A stretch of 64,000 bases of DNA from Actinomadura sp. NBRC 104412. Lineage in GTDB: Bacteria > Actinomycetota > Actinomycetes > Streptosporangiales > Streptosporangiaceae. The stretch lies in assembly GCF_030269515.1 (NCBI RefSeq), contig NZ_BSTM01000003.1, positions 1 to 64,000 of the forward strand, written 5' to 3'. This document shows positions 45,328 through 54,565 of this stretch, piece after piece. Made by a program: the position numbers and the translations under genes. Numbering within the stretch: position 1 is the stretch's first letter; each line of letters opens with the position of its first letter. The notes below the pieces were generated by a model that was not told the DNA's origin, did no database searches, and saw nothing but the letters and a program-made list of their open reading frames with translations.

Positions 45328-47012
45328 CTCAGGCACCGGTGGCCCCCCGGGCCGCCACCGCACCCAAGGCGGTCGAGGGGACGGCGAACTACCTCGACGA
45401 CCGGTTCGGGTCGACCAACTTCCTGCAGCGCAACGCGAAGAAGGTCTTCCCGGACCACTGGTCGTTCATGCTGGGCGAGATCGCCCTGTACTCGTTCGTC
45501 ATCCTGCTGCTGACCGGAACGTTCCTGACGCTGTGGTTCAAGCCCAGCATGATCGAGGTGGTGTACGACGGGTCGTACACCAAGCTGAACGGCGTGCGGA
45601 TGTCGGAGGCGTACGCCTCCACCCTGCACATCAGCTTCGACGTGCGCGGCGGGCTGCTGATGCGGCAGATCCACCACTGGGCCGCGATCCTGTTCATGGC
45701 GTCGATCATGGCGCACCTGCTGCGGGTGTTCTTCACCGGCGCGTACCGCAAGCCGCGCGAGCTGAACTACCTGATCGGCATCGGCATGTTCACCCTGGGC
45801 ATGGTGGAGGGCCTGTTCGGCTACTCGCTGCCCGACGACCTGCTGTCCGGGACGGGGCTGCGGATCACCCAGGGCGTGGCCGAGTCGATCCCGGTGGTCG
45901 GCACCTATCTCTACATGTTCCTGTTCGGCGGCGAGTTCCCCGAGGGCAACACCGGGGACATCATCCCGCGGCTGTTCACCCTGCACGTGCTGCTGATCCC
46001 GGGCATCATCCTGGCGCTGGTCACCGCGCACATGATGATCATGTGGACGCAGAAGCACACCGCCATGCCGACCAAGGAGCAGGCCGAGGACAAGGTGCAC
46101 GGCTACCCGTTCTACCCGGTCTTCATGGCCAAGACGGGCGCCTACTTCCTGTTCACCTTCGGCGTGTGCGCGCTGCTGGGCGCGTTCGCCCAGATCAACC
46201 CGATCTGGCTGTTCGGCCCCTACGATCCCGGGGCGATCTCCTCCGGGTCGCAGCCGGACTTCTATATGGGCGTGCTGGAGGGCTCCCTGCGGATCATGCC
46301 GAACTGGGAGACCACCGCGCTCGGCCACACGATCAGCTGGAACGTCCTGATCCCCGCGACCGTGCCGCTCGGCATCGTCTTCGGCGGTCTCGCGCTGTTC
46401 CCGTTCATCGAGCAGTGGGTCACCGGCGACAAACGGCACCACCACGTCAACCAGCGGCCGCGCAACGCGCCCGTCCGCACCGGCGTGGGCATGGCCGGGG
46501 TGACCTTCTACGGGCTGCTGTGGCTCGCCGGGGCCAACGACGTGATCGCCGAGCGGTTCCACGTGTCGCTGTTCGCCACGACCTGGTTCTTCCGGGTCAC
46601 GGTGATCGTCGGCCCGTTCGTGGTGTACGCGATCACCAAGCGGATCTGCCTGGGGTTGCAGCGCAAGGACGCCGCGACGGTCGGCCACGGCGTGGAGAGC
46701 GGCATCATCGTGATGTCGCCGGACGGCAAGTTCAGCGAGCGGCACGAGCCGTCCCGTCCCGAGGAGAGGGCGGTGCTGCTCAGCAAGGAGAACGCCCGTC
46801 CCGAGCCGCCCGCGGTGGACGCCAACGGCGTGCCGTCGCCGGCCGGCAAGGGCCCGCTGGGGCATCTGCGCTCGCGGCTCAACCGGGCGTGGACGTTCGA
46901 CGACATCCCCGTCGAGGAGCACGGGGACGGCGAGCACTCGGACGGCGACCACGGTCACCATGCCGAGGAGGTCGAGGTCGGAAGCGGGGGGCCCAAGCAG
47001 CTCAACCCCTGA
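45324..47012 (+). CDS. qcrB: cytochrome bc1 complex cytochrome b subunit
   Basis: 562 residues. The cytochrome b core has about eight helices with heme ligands in IHHWAAILFMASIMAHLLRVFF and later HVLLIPGIILALVTAHMMIMW, plus a long C-terminal extension (from about 430) rich in charged residues and a His/Gly/Asp tail typical of actinobacteria. It holds the menaquinol sites and the two b hemes. ATG 45324 shares ATGA with the qcrA stop. It ends before a hairpin terminator. Confidence 0.97.
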   Translation: MTQAPVAPRAATAPKAVEGTANYLDDRFGSTNFLQRNAKKVFPDHWSFMLGEIALYSFVILLLTGTFLTLWFKPSMIEVVYDGSYTKLNGVRMSEAYASTLHISFDVRGGLLMRQIHHWAAILFMASIMAHLLRVFFTGAYRKPRELNYLIGIGMFTLGMVEGLFGYSLPDDLLSGTGLRITQGVAESIPVVGTYLYMFLFGGEFPEGNTGDIIPRLFTLHVLLIPGIILALVTAHMMIMWTQKHTAMPTKEQAEDKVHGYPFYPVFMAKTGAYFLFTFGVCALLGAFAQINPIWLFGPYDPGAISSGSQPDFYMGVLEGSLRIMPNWETTALGHTISWNVLIPATVPLGIVFGGLALFPFIEQWVTGDKRHHHVNQRPRNAPVRTGVGMAGVTFYGLLWLAGANDVIAERFHVSLFATTWFFRVTVIVGPFVVYAITKRICLGLQRKDAATVGHGVESGIIVMSPDGKFSERHEPSRPEERAVLLSKENARPEPPAVDANGVPSPAGKGPLGHLRSRLNRAWTFDDIPVEEHGDGEHSDGDHGHHAEEVEVGSGGPKQLNP

Positions 47013-47037
47013 CCCCGTCCGTCCTCTGGGGACTCGT

Positions 47038-47079
47038 GAAGCGGCCCGTCACCGGGATGCCCCGGTGGCGGGCCGCTTC
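47038..47079 (+). terminator. terminator of the ctaE-qcrCAB operon
   Basis: An 11-bp outer stem GAAGCGGCCCG/CGGGCCGCTTC (47038-47048 with 47069-47079) continues into an inner CACCGGG/CCCGGTG pairing. It starts 26 bases after the qcrB stop. Confidence 0.85.
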
Positions 47080-47111
47080 CCCGTTCCGGTACCTCCGTAG
47101 GCTGGAAAGCG

Positions 47112-48239
47112 ATGACCAGGACCCTTGTCGTCACCAACGACTTCCCGCCGCGTCCGGGCGGCATCCAGGCGTTCGTCCACAACCTGGCGGTGCGCCGTCC
47201 GCCGGGGTCGGTGGTGGTGTACGCGCCGGCGTGGAAGGGCGCGGCGAGGTTCGACGCCGAGCAGCCCTTCCCGGTGGTGCGGCACCCGACCTCGCTGATG
47301 GTGCCGGAGCCGTCCGTGCTGCGCAGGGCGGGGGATCTGCTGCGGGCGGAGGGCTGTGACTCGGTGCTGTTCGGCGCCGCCGCGCCGCTGGGGCTGCTGG
47401 CGCCCGCGCTGCGGCGGCGTGGCGCGGAACGGCTGGTGGGTCTCACCCACGGGCACGAGGCGGGGTGGGCGTCGCTGCCGGTGGCGCGTGGCCTGCTGCG
47501 GCGGATCGGTGACGGCGTCGACACGCTGACCTACCTGGGGGAGTACACCCGTTCCCGTATGGCACGGGCCCTGTCGCCCTCGGCTGCGTCCCGTATGGCC
47601 TGGCTCGCGCCAGGAGTGGACGAGGACGTCTTCCACGAGGGCGCGGGCGGTGCGGAGATACGGGCGCGGCACGGGCTGGTGGATCGTCCCGTGGTCGTGT
47701 GCGTGTCGCGTCTCGTCCCGCGTAAGGGGCAGGACGCTCTCATCCACGCCTGGCCACGGGTGCTGAAGGACGTCCCGGACGCGGCGCTGCTTCTTGTCGG
47801 GGGTGGCCCGTACCGCGCGTCCCTGGAGAAGCTGGCCGCCTCCCTGGGAGTGGAGGACTCGGTGGTGTTCACCGGGAGCGTCCCTTGGGAGGAGCTGCCC
47901 GCCCACTATGACGCGGGGGACGTGTTCTCCATGCCGTGCAGGACGCGCCGCTTCGGACTGGACGTGGAAGGGCTCGGCATCGTCTACCTGGAGGCGTCCG
48001 CAACCGGCCTGCCCGTCGTGGCGGGTGACTCTGGGGGCGCGCCGGACGCCGTCCTGGACGGGGAGACCGGGGTGGTCGTCAACGGGCGTTCGGTGGCCGA
48101 GGTGGCGCGCGCGCTGGTCGACCTGCTGCGCGACCCTGGGAAGGCCCGCAAGATGGGCGAGCAGGGCCGTGCGTGGGTGAGGCGGGAGTGGCGCTGGGAA
48201 CTCCAGACGTCACGTCTGGACGCCCTCTTGCTCACCTGA
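47112..48239 (+). CDS. pimB: GDP-mannose-dependent phosphatidylinositol mannosyltransferase (GT4)
   Basis: A 375-residue GT-B glycosyltransferase. The N-terminal domain opens RTLVVTNDFPPRPGGIQAFV; the C-terminal donor domain has VCVSRLVPRKGQDALI and the GT4 signature LDVEGLGIVYLEASATGLP with the E-x7-E pair. The sequence style and its place after qcrB match PimB' (Rv2188c) of mycobacteria, which adds the second mannose to phosphatidylinositol at the inner membrane face. Specificity is inferred from context and family. Confidence 0.88.
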   Translation: MTRTLVVTNDFPPRPGGIQAFVHNLAVRRPPGSVVVYAPAWKGAARFDAEQPFPVVRHPTSLMVPEPSVLRRAGDLLRAEGCDSVLFGAAAPLGLLAPALRRRGAERLVGLTHGHEAGWASLPVARGLLRRIGDGVDTLTYLGEYTRSRMARALSPSAASRMAWLAPGVDEDVFHEGAGGAEIRARHGLVDRPVVVCVSRLVPRKGQDALIHAWPRVLKDVPDAALLLVGGGPYRASLEKLAASLGVEDSVVFTGSVPWEELPAHYDAGDVFSMPCRTRRFGLDVEGLGIVYLEASATGLPVVAGDSGGAPDAVLDGETGVVVNGRSVAEVARALVDLLRDPGKARKMGEQGRAWVRREWRWELQTSRLDALLLT

Positions 48240-48295
48240 AAGATCACAGGAACCCACCTGCCGTGGCCGTGCCGGGCAATGGCAGGATTCGGGTC

Positions 48296-49090
48296 ATGGC
48301 GGACGTCGAAGACGCGTGGGCACCGGTCTCCGGGGAGGTCACCGGCTGGCTGAAGGAGCTCGACCCCGACCACGGCCACGCGGGGTACGAGCCGCCGCGC
48401 CGCCCGGACGCGGTGTGGATCCTGCACTCCATGTACGTGTGGAAGGACGGGCTGGTCACCACCACCCACGACGACGTCCACCGGACGGTCACGGCGTCCG
48501 GGCTCGCCGAACCCGAGGCGACGGGCGACATGGACCTGGGCGACCTGATGGAAGGCGCCGTGGTGACCGGCGTCCGGCTGGGCCGCGCGGGCCATCCGGG
48601 GCCCGGCTGGCGGCGGCTGCGGTGGGCCGAGCTGGCGCGGGGGTTCGGTGAACCGGTCGTCCCCGAGGGGACGCTGCCCGGCCATCGCTGCCTGCGGCAG
48701 GCGCACCCCACGGGAAGCTGGTCGGCCGCGATCCAGCCCCCGGCCGAGGGCTGCCTGGACCGGGAGGGCTGGCGGCGCCTGATGGCCCTGCTCGCCCGGC
48801 ACGACGCGGAGGGGGAGGGCCGGCGCTGCCTGGCGTACTACTGCTCGCTGGTCACCGGGGACTGGGACCGGGAGACGGTACTGGCGGGGCGGCTCGGGGA
48901 CGCCGCGGACCTGTACGACCATCCGGCGATGCCGAGCTGCCCGTCCAACCTGTGGGCCGAGGACCGGTCCTGGGTCGTCTACTGCGACTGGGACCTGTGG
49001 GGCACCAAGGTGGCGGGGCCGTCCTCGCTCGTCGAGTCGATCCTGGCCGACCCGGAGCTGGAGGCGCTACGGCTGCCCTGGACGTCCTGA
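48296..49090 (+). CDS. conserved hypothetical protein
   Basis: 264 residues from ATG 48296, with AGGA 8 bases upstream. I do not recognise a named family. It is soluble, Trp-rich (WAPVS, WILHSMYVWKDG, WRRLRWAEL, RSWVVYCDWDLWGTK) and acidic, with no signal peptide or membrane helix. The C-terminal part, with CPSNLWAEDRSW and VESILADPELE, looks like a folded alpha/beta domain. The 57-base gap after pimB in the same direction allows cotranscription, but no function follows from that. Confidence 0.7.
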   Translation: MADVEDAWAPVSGEVTGWLKELDPDHGHAGYEPPRRPDAVWILHSMYVWKDGLVTTTHDDVHRTVTASGLAEPEATGDMDLGDLMEGAVVTGVRLGRAGHPGPGWRRLRWAELARGFGEPVVPEGTLPGHRCLRQAHPTGSWSAAIQPPAEGCLDREGWRRLMALLARHDAEGEGRRCLAYYCSLVTGDWDRETVLAGRLGDAADLYDHPAMPSCPSNLWAEDRSWVVYCDWDLWGTKVAGPSSLVESILADPELEALRLPWTS

Positions 49091-49796
49091 ACGGCGCCGT
49101 GACGGCGTTGAGATCGCGCCGGGCACTCCCGGAGACCAGTTCCACGCGGCCCCTGTCGAGGAGGCTGCGATCCACCACGCTCCGGCCTGGCGCCCGTTTC
49201 GGGGGGAGAACCTGGAGGCGGGCGCGTCATGCGGGACGGCCGGAATCCGTGGATCGTCAAGACGTGGACGGGAGTGCCGGGCGCGACCCCGGCATCGTGT
49301 CGTGCGCGCGCCGGAGGAGGGGTGGGCCACCCCGTGGAGGTCGATCATCCGGGGTACCTCCTCACGGCGCCGACGACCGATGACACTCCGAGAGTAAACC
49401 CTGTGCGGGGACCTGGCACGCCGGTTATGTCTTGTTTAAGGTGCCGCTGAGCCGGGTCTAAGCCGTTTTCCTCGCTGGAAGGCCTCTGACCTGCACTCTC
49501 ATCCCGAATAGGCGTCGTGGGCGGGGAGGGCGGAAAACGGCGGCGGTCCTCTTCTGGATAACGCTTCCGGCGGGTTTTTTGCCGCCATTGCGCCTCAAGG
49601 GGGCCCGCGAGGCGTATGCTCCCGTCGTGTCGGGACGGACTCGAGGGCGAGCCGTTCCAGGGCGCGGCGTGAGCGGAGCGGGCTCGTCGCCGTCGTCCGC
49701 GGCATATCAGGAACACGTCACGGGTCCCCGGCCCGTGACGACAACGGAACCACGGGTGTCGTTCGCCCTGCCTCCACCTCCTCCACAGGAGAGGGC
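49091..49796. other. 706-base intergenic stretch before the redox module
   Basis: No convincing gene. A possible 73-codon frame at 49229-49450 has GGAGG 10 bases upstream but no recognisable sequence. A 10-base inverted repeat GCCGTTTTCC (49462-49471) / GGAAAACGGC (49532-49541) lies about 60 bases apart and could be an operator pair or the base of a leader structure. A relatively AT-rich GGGTTTTTTGCC stretch follows near 49572. The promoter of the module is expected here. Confidence 0.4.
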
Positions 49797-52034
49797 ATGG
49801 CGCGACGCGACAGTAGGCATGCGTCTGAAAGCACGTATGAAGCCTTCTGGGCGAACCCGGCACGTCCACGGTCCAAGCAGGGATCCCGGGCCAAGGGATC
49901 CGGGCAGCGACGGCAGGGCGAGCCGGCGCAGTCCGGGCTGGCCTGGGTGTTCGGCGAGGACGACCCCGGTGACCAGGCACCACGCGACAAGGCTTCGCGT
50001 GCCCAGGCGCCGCGCGAGCGGCCACGGCGTGGCCGCGACAAGCGCGACCCCCGGAACGACATGGGCAGCGACCCGCGCAACGACCTGCGCACCGTCCGCC
50101 GTGACGCCCCCGGCCGCACCGCGCCACGCGGCCGCCCCGGTCCCCGCGATCCCCGCGATCCCGGTCCCCGTGACCCTGGCCGCACCGATCCTCGCGGCCT
50201 GAGCCGGAGCGAGCCCCGCGACCCCGGCCGCACCGGCCCCCGCGACCCCGGCCGCACCGATCCGCGCAACGCGGGCGCTCCCCGTGGGCTCGGGCGCACC
50301 GATCCGCGGGGTCTGGGGCTGGGCGAGCCGCACGGCCCCGGCCGCACGGATCCGCGAGGCGCGGGCCTGGGGGACCCCCGCAGCACCCGGCGCGACCACC
50401 CCACGGGCGAGCGGCGGACGCCTCGCGGCGACCGGCGGAACGACCCGCGTAACGCCGTGAGGAGCGACCCGCGTGGCGGGACGCCCCGCCCCGGGCCGCG
50501 CAACGATCCCCGGAACGACATGCGGAGCGTGGCACGGGCCGGGTTGCGCACCGATCCGCGGGACGACCCGCGCAACGACATGCGGGGAGGCGCCTGGTCC
50601 AACCCCGCGTGGTCGAACCCGGCGCGCCCGGCCAGGACGCGGTCCGAGCCGTACCCGGCCAGGCCGAGGCGGGCGGCCGCCGAGTCGCGCGAGCGGCCGG
50701 GACGGTCCAAGCGGCGGCCCGCGCGGGGCGCGAAGCGCGGCGGCGTGCGGGCGATGCCGCGGCAGAGCCCCACGCAGCGCGTGCGCGGCGCCCGCGGCCC
50801 CGCCGACCGGCTGGGCACCGGCGCACTGGTCTTCTCCATCGTCGTCGGCCTGTCGCTGCTGGCGATCGTGGAGCGCAGCCTGCTGGAGGGCACCACCTTC
50901 GGCAAGCCGGGTCCCGTGGGCAACGACGTGGTCCTCAAGAGCCCCGGCGAGCAGGGGCGGTCCGGGACCGCGCCGCAGCAGGGCGGTGGGGCGCCGGACG
51001 GGCGGACACCCGTCGGCTCGGCGCCGGACACGACCACGCTGACCGCCCAGGTCCGCAAGATCATGACGGCGCAGCACGGCACCGCCGCGCGGCAGGCGTA
51101 CGGGGCGGAGCCCACCGGGCAGCCGATCGTGAACGTCGACCGGTACAGCGCGGACCGCACCTGGGCGTTCGGCACCGCGGCGATCCCGGTGCCCGCCAGT
51201 AGTTCCGCGACCCCGCAGACCGCGTTCTTCGTGGGCCGCTGGGCGCAGGGCGTCTGGCAGGTGGCCGTGTCGGGCACCAGCGCGTTCACCGCGACGATCG
51301 GGCGGGTGCCCGCCTCGGTCGTCCCACCGGCGGAGGTCGAGGTGCTGAACCGCTACAGCGCCGTGACCGCCGACCAGGCCGTCGCGGCCGTCAACGGCAC
51401 CAGGGCCGGCGACGGCCTGATGCTGCCCTGGAAGGTCGGGGACACCTGGACGATCGGCAGCGCCGATGGGCGTGCCTCGTCCCGGCCCTTGGGTGCCCTG
51501 GCCTTCTGGGGTGGCGACGGGACCGTGCAGGCGGCCGGTGCGGGCCGGATGTACAGGTTCTGCTCGGACCGCGCCGGCCGCGGCCTGGTCATGGTGGTGC
51601 ACCGCACCGGGCTGGCCAGCACGTACTACCGCATGACCGGCGTGTCCGGTCTGCGCAACGGCAGCCCGGTCGAGCGCGGGACGACGCTCGGCCGGATCGG
51701 ATCCGACCGTCCCTGCGGCGGGGCCGAGGCGCCTCGCGCCCTCGTCCAGTTCTCCCTGCGCCGCGGCGCCGAGGAGGTCCCGCTCAACGGGGCGAACCTC
51801 GGCGGCTGGACCTTCAAGGAGAGGGCCCAGCCGTTGATGGGCTTCGCGGAACGCGGCGCGCTCCAAGTGCTCCCCGGCGGGCTGCTGGCCAACCTCGGCG
51901 CCGTCCCCGCCGCCGATCCCTCGCCGGACCTCGAACTCCCCGACCTGCCCGGCGTCGGCGGGGACCGGCCGCAGGCCGATCCCTCGCCTCCCGCTCAACA
52001 GAACAGGAGTTCCACTAGTGCGAACGAGAACTAG
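49797..52034 (+). CDS. large single-pass membrane protein with DPR-rich repeats and a degenerate M23 (LytM) domain
   Basis: 745 residues. Residues 1-330 are a disordered cytoplasmic region with many DPRN, DPRG and DPGRTDPRG repeats. One membrane helix lies at about 341-362 (GALVFSIVVGLSLLAIVERS). The outside part has a linker, an NTF2- or lipoprotein-like region (about 415-530) and a M23-type fold (about 538-670) recognisable by YRFCSDRAG, HRTGLASTYYRM, VERGTTLGRIG and a paired Cys. The expected zinc histidines (the GHxHF-like motif) are replaced by RALVQFSLRR, so it is probably not a peptidase but a wall-binding or scaffold domain. It overlaps the next gene by 17 bases. Confidence 0.72.
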   Translation: MARRDSRHASESTYEAFWANPARPRSKQGSRAKGSGQRRQGEPAQSGLAWVFGEDDPGDQAPRDKASRAQAPRERPRRGRDKRDPRNDMGSDPRNDLRTVRRDAPGRTAPRGRPGPRDPRDPGPRDPGRTDPRGLSRSEPRDPGRTGPRDPGRTDPRNAGAPRGLGRTDPRGLGLGEPHGPGRTDPRGAGLGDPRSTRRDHPTGERRTPRGDRRNDPRNAVRSDPRGGTPRPGPRNDPRNDMRSVARAGLRTDPRDDPRNDMRGGAWSNPAWSNPARPARTRSEPYPARPRRAAAESRERPGRSKRRPARGAKRGGVRAMPRQSPTQRVRGARGPADRLGTGALVFSIVVGLSLLAIVERSLLEGTTFGKPGPVGNDVVLKSPGEQGRSGTAPQQGGGAPDGRTPVGSAPDTTTLTAQVRKIMTAQHGTAARQAYGAEPTGQPIVNVDRYSADRTWAFGTAAIPVPASSSATPQTAFFVGRWAQGVWQVAVSGTSAFTATIGRVPASVVPPAEVEVLNRYSAVTADQAVAAVNGTRAGDGLMLPWKVGDTWTIGSADGRASSRPLGALAFWGGDGTVQAAGAGRMYRFCSDRAGRGLVMVVHRTGLASTYYRMTGVSGLRNGSPVERGTTLGRIGSDRPCGGAEAPRALVQFSLRRGAEEVPLNGANLGGWTFKERAQPLMGFAERGALQVLPGGLLANLGAVPAADPSPDLELPDLPGVGGDRPQADPSPPAQQNRSSTSANEN

Positions 52035-52848
52035 CGACGACCCGGCCGTGCCGAATTGGGCGCTGCGCGCCGTGCTCATCGGTGCGGTCCTGGTGCTCAT
52101 CGGCGCGGCGACCCCGCAGGGTGGGGCCGTGGCCGGCGACGTGCAGCGCTTTCTCTCCTTCTACGCGGGCGTGTTCACCCTGCTGGCGATGACCACCGCC
52201 GTGGTCAGCGGGCTGCTGGCCACCGAGCGGCTGATCCTGAAGATCAGGCACCGGGTGCTGGCGCAGGCCGTGCACCGTGCCACCACGGTGCTGGCCGTGA
52301 CCTTCGTCATCGCGCACATCCTGGTCAAGGTGGTGGGCGGGCTCGCCTACCCGTCGCAGATCTTCACGCCGAGCACCGGGCCGATCGGGTACGGCGCGCT
52401 GGCGTTCGACCTGCTGATCGTGATCGTGGCCAGCGGCCTGCTGCGGATCCGGTTCGTCGGCGCCACCCGGCCCTGGCTGTGGCGGTCGGTGCACGCGCTG
52501 GCGTACGTGTCGTGGCCGCTGGCCATCGTGCACGGGCTGACCGCCGGCCGCTCCTCACCCGCCTGGGTGACGCTGGCGTACGTGCTGAGCGTCGCCGTGG
52601 TCGCGCTGGCCGTGCTGACCCGGATGCTCGTCGTGATCAAGCCGCGGGAGGTGCGGCGCGCCGGCGACCTGCTCGGCGAGCCCGACCCCGCGGCCGCCGA
52701 GGGCCGGGCGGCGGCCGGGCGCGAGGTGCCGAGCCGCGAGGCGGTGGGACGGCGCGGCCCGGTGCGCGGCGCGGTGCGCGGACCCGACCCGCGCGCCGTC
52801 GACCCGCGCGTTGACGGCGATCCGAGGTCGAGCGAGGTGATGCGATGA
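52018..52848 (+). CDS. ferric-reductase-like bis-heme b membrane protein without flavin domain
   Basis: 276 residues with six predicted membrane helices (about 12-31, 45-67, 84-106, 122-143, 153-174, 182-206) and an Arg/Pro/Glu cytoplasmic tail. H86/H100 in helix 3 and H159/H172 in helix 5 are spaced 14 and 13 residues, the arrangement that holds two stacked b hemes in ferric reductases and NADPH oxidases. There is no FAD or NAD(P) domain. The next gene, overlapping by 4 bases, encodes a flavin/iron-sulfur protein that could supply the electrons. GTG 52018 lies behind AGGAG and inside the upstream gene. Confidence 0.78.
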   Translation: MRTRTSDDPAVPNWALRAVLIGAVLVLIGAATPQGGAVAGDVQRFLSFYAGVFTLLAMTTAVVSGLLATERLILKIRHRVLAQAVHRATTVLAVTFVIAHILVKVVGGLAYPSQIFTPSTGPIGYGALAFDLLIVIVASGLLRIRFVGATRPWLWRSVHALAYVSWPLAIVHGLTAGRSSPAWVTLAYVLSVAVVALAVLTRMLVVIKPREVRRAGDLLGEPDPAAAEGRAAAGREVPSREAVGRRGPVRGAVRGPDPRAVDPRVDGDPRSSEVMR

Positions 52849-54356
52849 GCGGCGCGGTCACGGTCTCCAACATCGGCGGGGCGAGGCTCACCCTGGGCTT
52901 CGACCGGTTCGACCGGCTGGACCTGGAACGGCACAAGGCCGTGCACGGCCGGCTGATCACCCCGGCACTGCCGGAGCTGGTCGAGATGGCCGAGCGGGTC
53001 GATCTGCGCGGCCGCGGCGGCGCCGGGTTCCCGTTCGCGCGCAAGCTGATGGCCGTGGCCGCGCGCATCAGGCATCCGTCCTCCGACGAGGTGCTGCTGC
53101 CCGGCGAGCGCGCCGACCGGCGCCGCCCGGCCGCGGACGCGGTCGTGGTGGTGAACGGCGCGGAGGGCGAGCCGGGCAGCGCGAAGGACAAGGTGCTGCT
53201 GACCCGCGCCCCCCACCTGGTGCTGGACGGCGCGTCGATCGCCGCGTCCGCGCTCGGCACCCAGCGGATCGTGGTGGCGGTGGAGGACGACGAGGCGGCC
53301 CGCTCCGTCCGGGCCGCGATCGTCGAGCGGCGGATGCCGGCCCGGGTGGTGCGGCTCACCGAGCGGTTCATCTCCGGCCAGGCCGGCGCGGTGATCCGGG
53401 CGATCAACGGCGAGCAGCCCATCCCGCCGGGCCAGAAGGTGCGGGCGTCCGACTCCGGTGTGGACGACTGCCCGACGCTGCTGTCCAACACCGAGACGTT
53501 CGCGCAGGTGGCGGTGCTGGCCTCGCTGGGGCCGGACCTGTACGCCTTCTCCGGGACCGATGACGAGCCGGGCACCACGCTGCTGACCATCGGCGGGACG
53601 CACGTGGTGGAGGCGCCCATCGGGATCCCCCTGCAGGCCGTCCTGAAGGAGTGCGACACCCCGGTCGGGCAGGGCGTGCTGGTCGGCGGCTACCACGGGA
53701 TGTGGCTGGACCCGGCGGCGGTGTCGCGGGCGACGCTGTCGCGCAAGGGCATGAAGGCGGTGGACGGCACGGTCGGCGCCGGCATCATCCTGCCGCTGAC
53801 CGAGGGCACCTGCCCGCTCGGCGAGGTCACCAGGATCGCCTCGTACCTGGCGGCGCAGTCCGCCGGGCAGTGCGGCCCGTGCCGCCTGGGCCTGCCCGAC
53901 GTGGTGCGCACGCTCAACGCGCTCTGCGACGGCTCGGGCACGGTCAACGACGTGCGCCGCGCCTGCGGGATCGGGCGCGGGCGCGGCGCCTGCTCGCATC
54001 CGGACGGGACGGCCAAGTTCGTGCTGTCGGCGCTGGAGGCGTTCGCCGAGGACATCCACGTCCACCGCTACGGCGGGACGTGCGGGCAGCCGGTGTTCGG
54101 TGTGCTGCCGCTGCCGGTCCCGACCGGGTCGGAGGGCCGGGTGGCCATCGACTGGAGCCGCTGCGACGGTCACGGCCTGTGCGCCTACCTCGTTCCGGAA
54201 TTGATCCAGCTCGACCGGTACGGTTTCCCGGTCGTGCTGGGCTCGGACATACCGGTCTGGATGGAACGCGATGTGCAGAAAGCGGTGGCGATGTGCCCCG
54301 CTTTGGCGCTGCGCGTGACGACGGACCCGCCCAAAGGGGCCGCCCGCCGGTCCTGA
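52845..54356 (+). CDS. NuoF-like FMN/iron-sulfur NAD(P)H dehydrogenase with C-terminal ferredoxin domain
   Basis: 503 residues. It resembles the 51-kDa subunit of complex I: GRGGAGFP at 56-63 and NGAEGEPGSAKDKVLL (about 104-119) for FMN and NADH, an SLBB-like part (about 245-320) and the 4Fe-4S region with C343, C346, C383 and C413. The usual SCGxCxPC spacing is altered to QCGPCRLG. A ferredoxin-like C-terminus adds C440-x5-C446 and C484-P. It is not next to other nuo genes. The overlap with the heme b protein suggests electrons go NAD(P)H to FMN to Fe-S to heme. The direction of flow is inference. Confidence 0.8.
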   Translation: MSGAVTVSNIGGARLTLGFDRFDRLDLERHKAVHGRLITPALPELVEMAERVDLRGRGGAGFPFARKLMAVAARIRHPSSDEVLLPGERADRRRPAADAVVVVNGAEGEPGSAKDKVLLTRAPHLVLDGASIAASALGTQRIVVAVEDDEAARSVRAAIVERRMPARVVRLTERFISGQAGAVIRAINGEQPIPPGQKVRASDSGVDDCPTLLSNTETFAQVAVLASLGPDLYAFSGTDDEPGTTLLTIGGTHVVEAPIGIPLQAVLKECDTPVGQGVLVGGYHGMWLDPAAVSRATLSRKGMKAVDGTVGAGIILPLTEGTCPLGEVTRIASYLAAQSAGQCGPCRLGLPDVVRTLNALCDGSGTVNDVRRACGIGRGRGACSHPDGTAKFVLSALEAFAEDIHVHRYGGTCGQPVFGVLPLPVPTGSEGRVAIDWSRCDGHGLCAYLVPELIQLDRYGFPVVLGSDIPVWMERDVQKAVAMCPALALRVTTDPPKGAARRS

Positions 54357-54565
54357 CCTGCCGGGACGCGGCGAGGCTAGCCCTGAGGACGGGCCGCGGG
54401 CAACGCGGTCCGGCCATTCGGCCTGCCCAAAGAATTGCCATCGGGACGCGCCAAAAAATGCTGAGAAAAATGTTGAAACGATGAACCGGGAGCACGGCGT
54501 GTCCGTATTGCCCGAAGACCCCGCCCGGGGCCGTTCGGAATGCGGTGAAAGGAGGATGAACCCCC

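Noticed and set aside
49229..49450. A 73-codon frame with GGAGG upstream
   Set aside because: No similarity to known small proteins, no conserved composition, spacing only fair; listed within the intergenic region instead.
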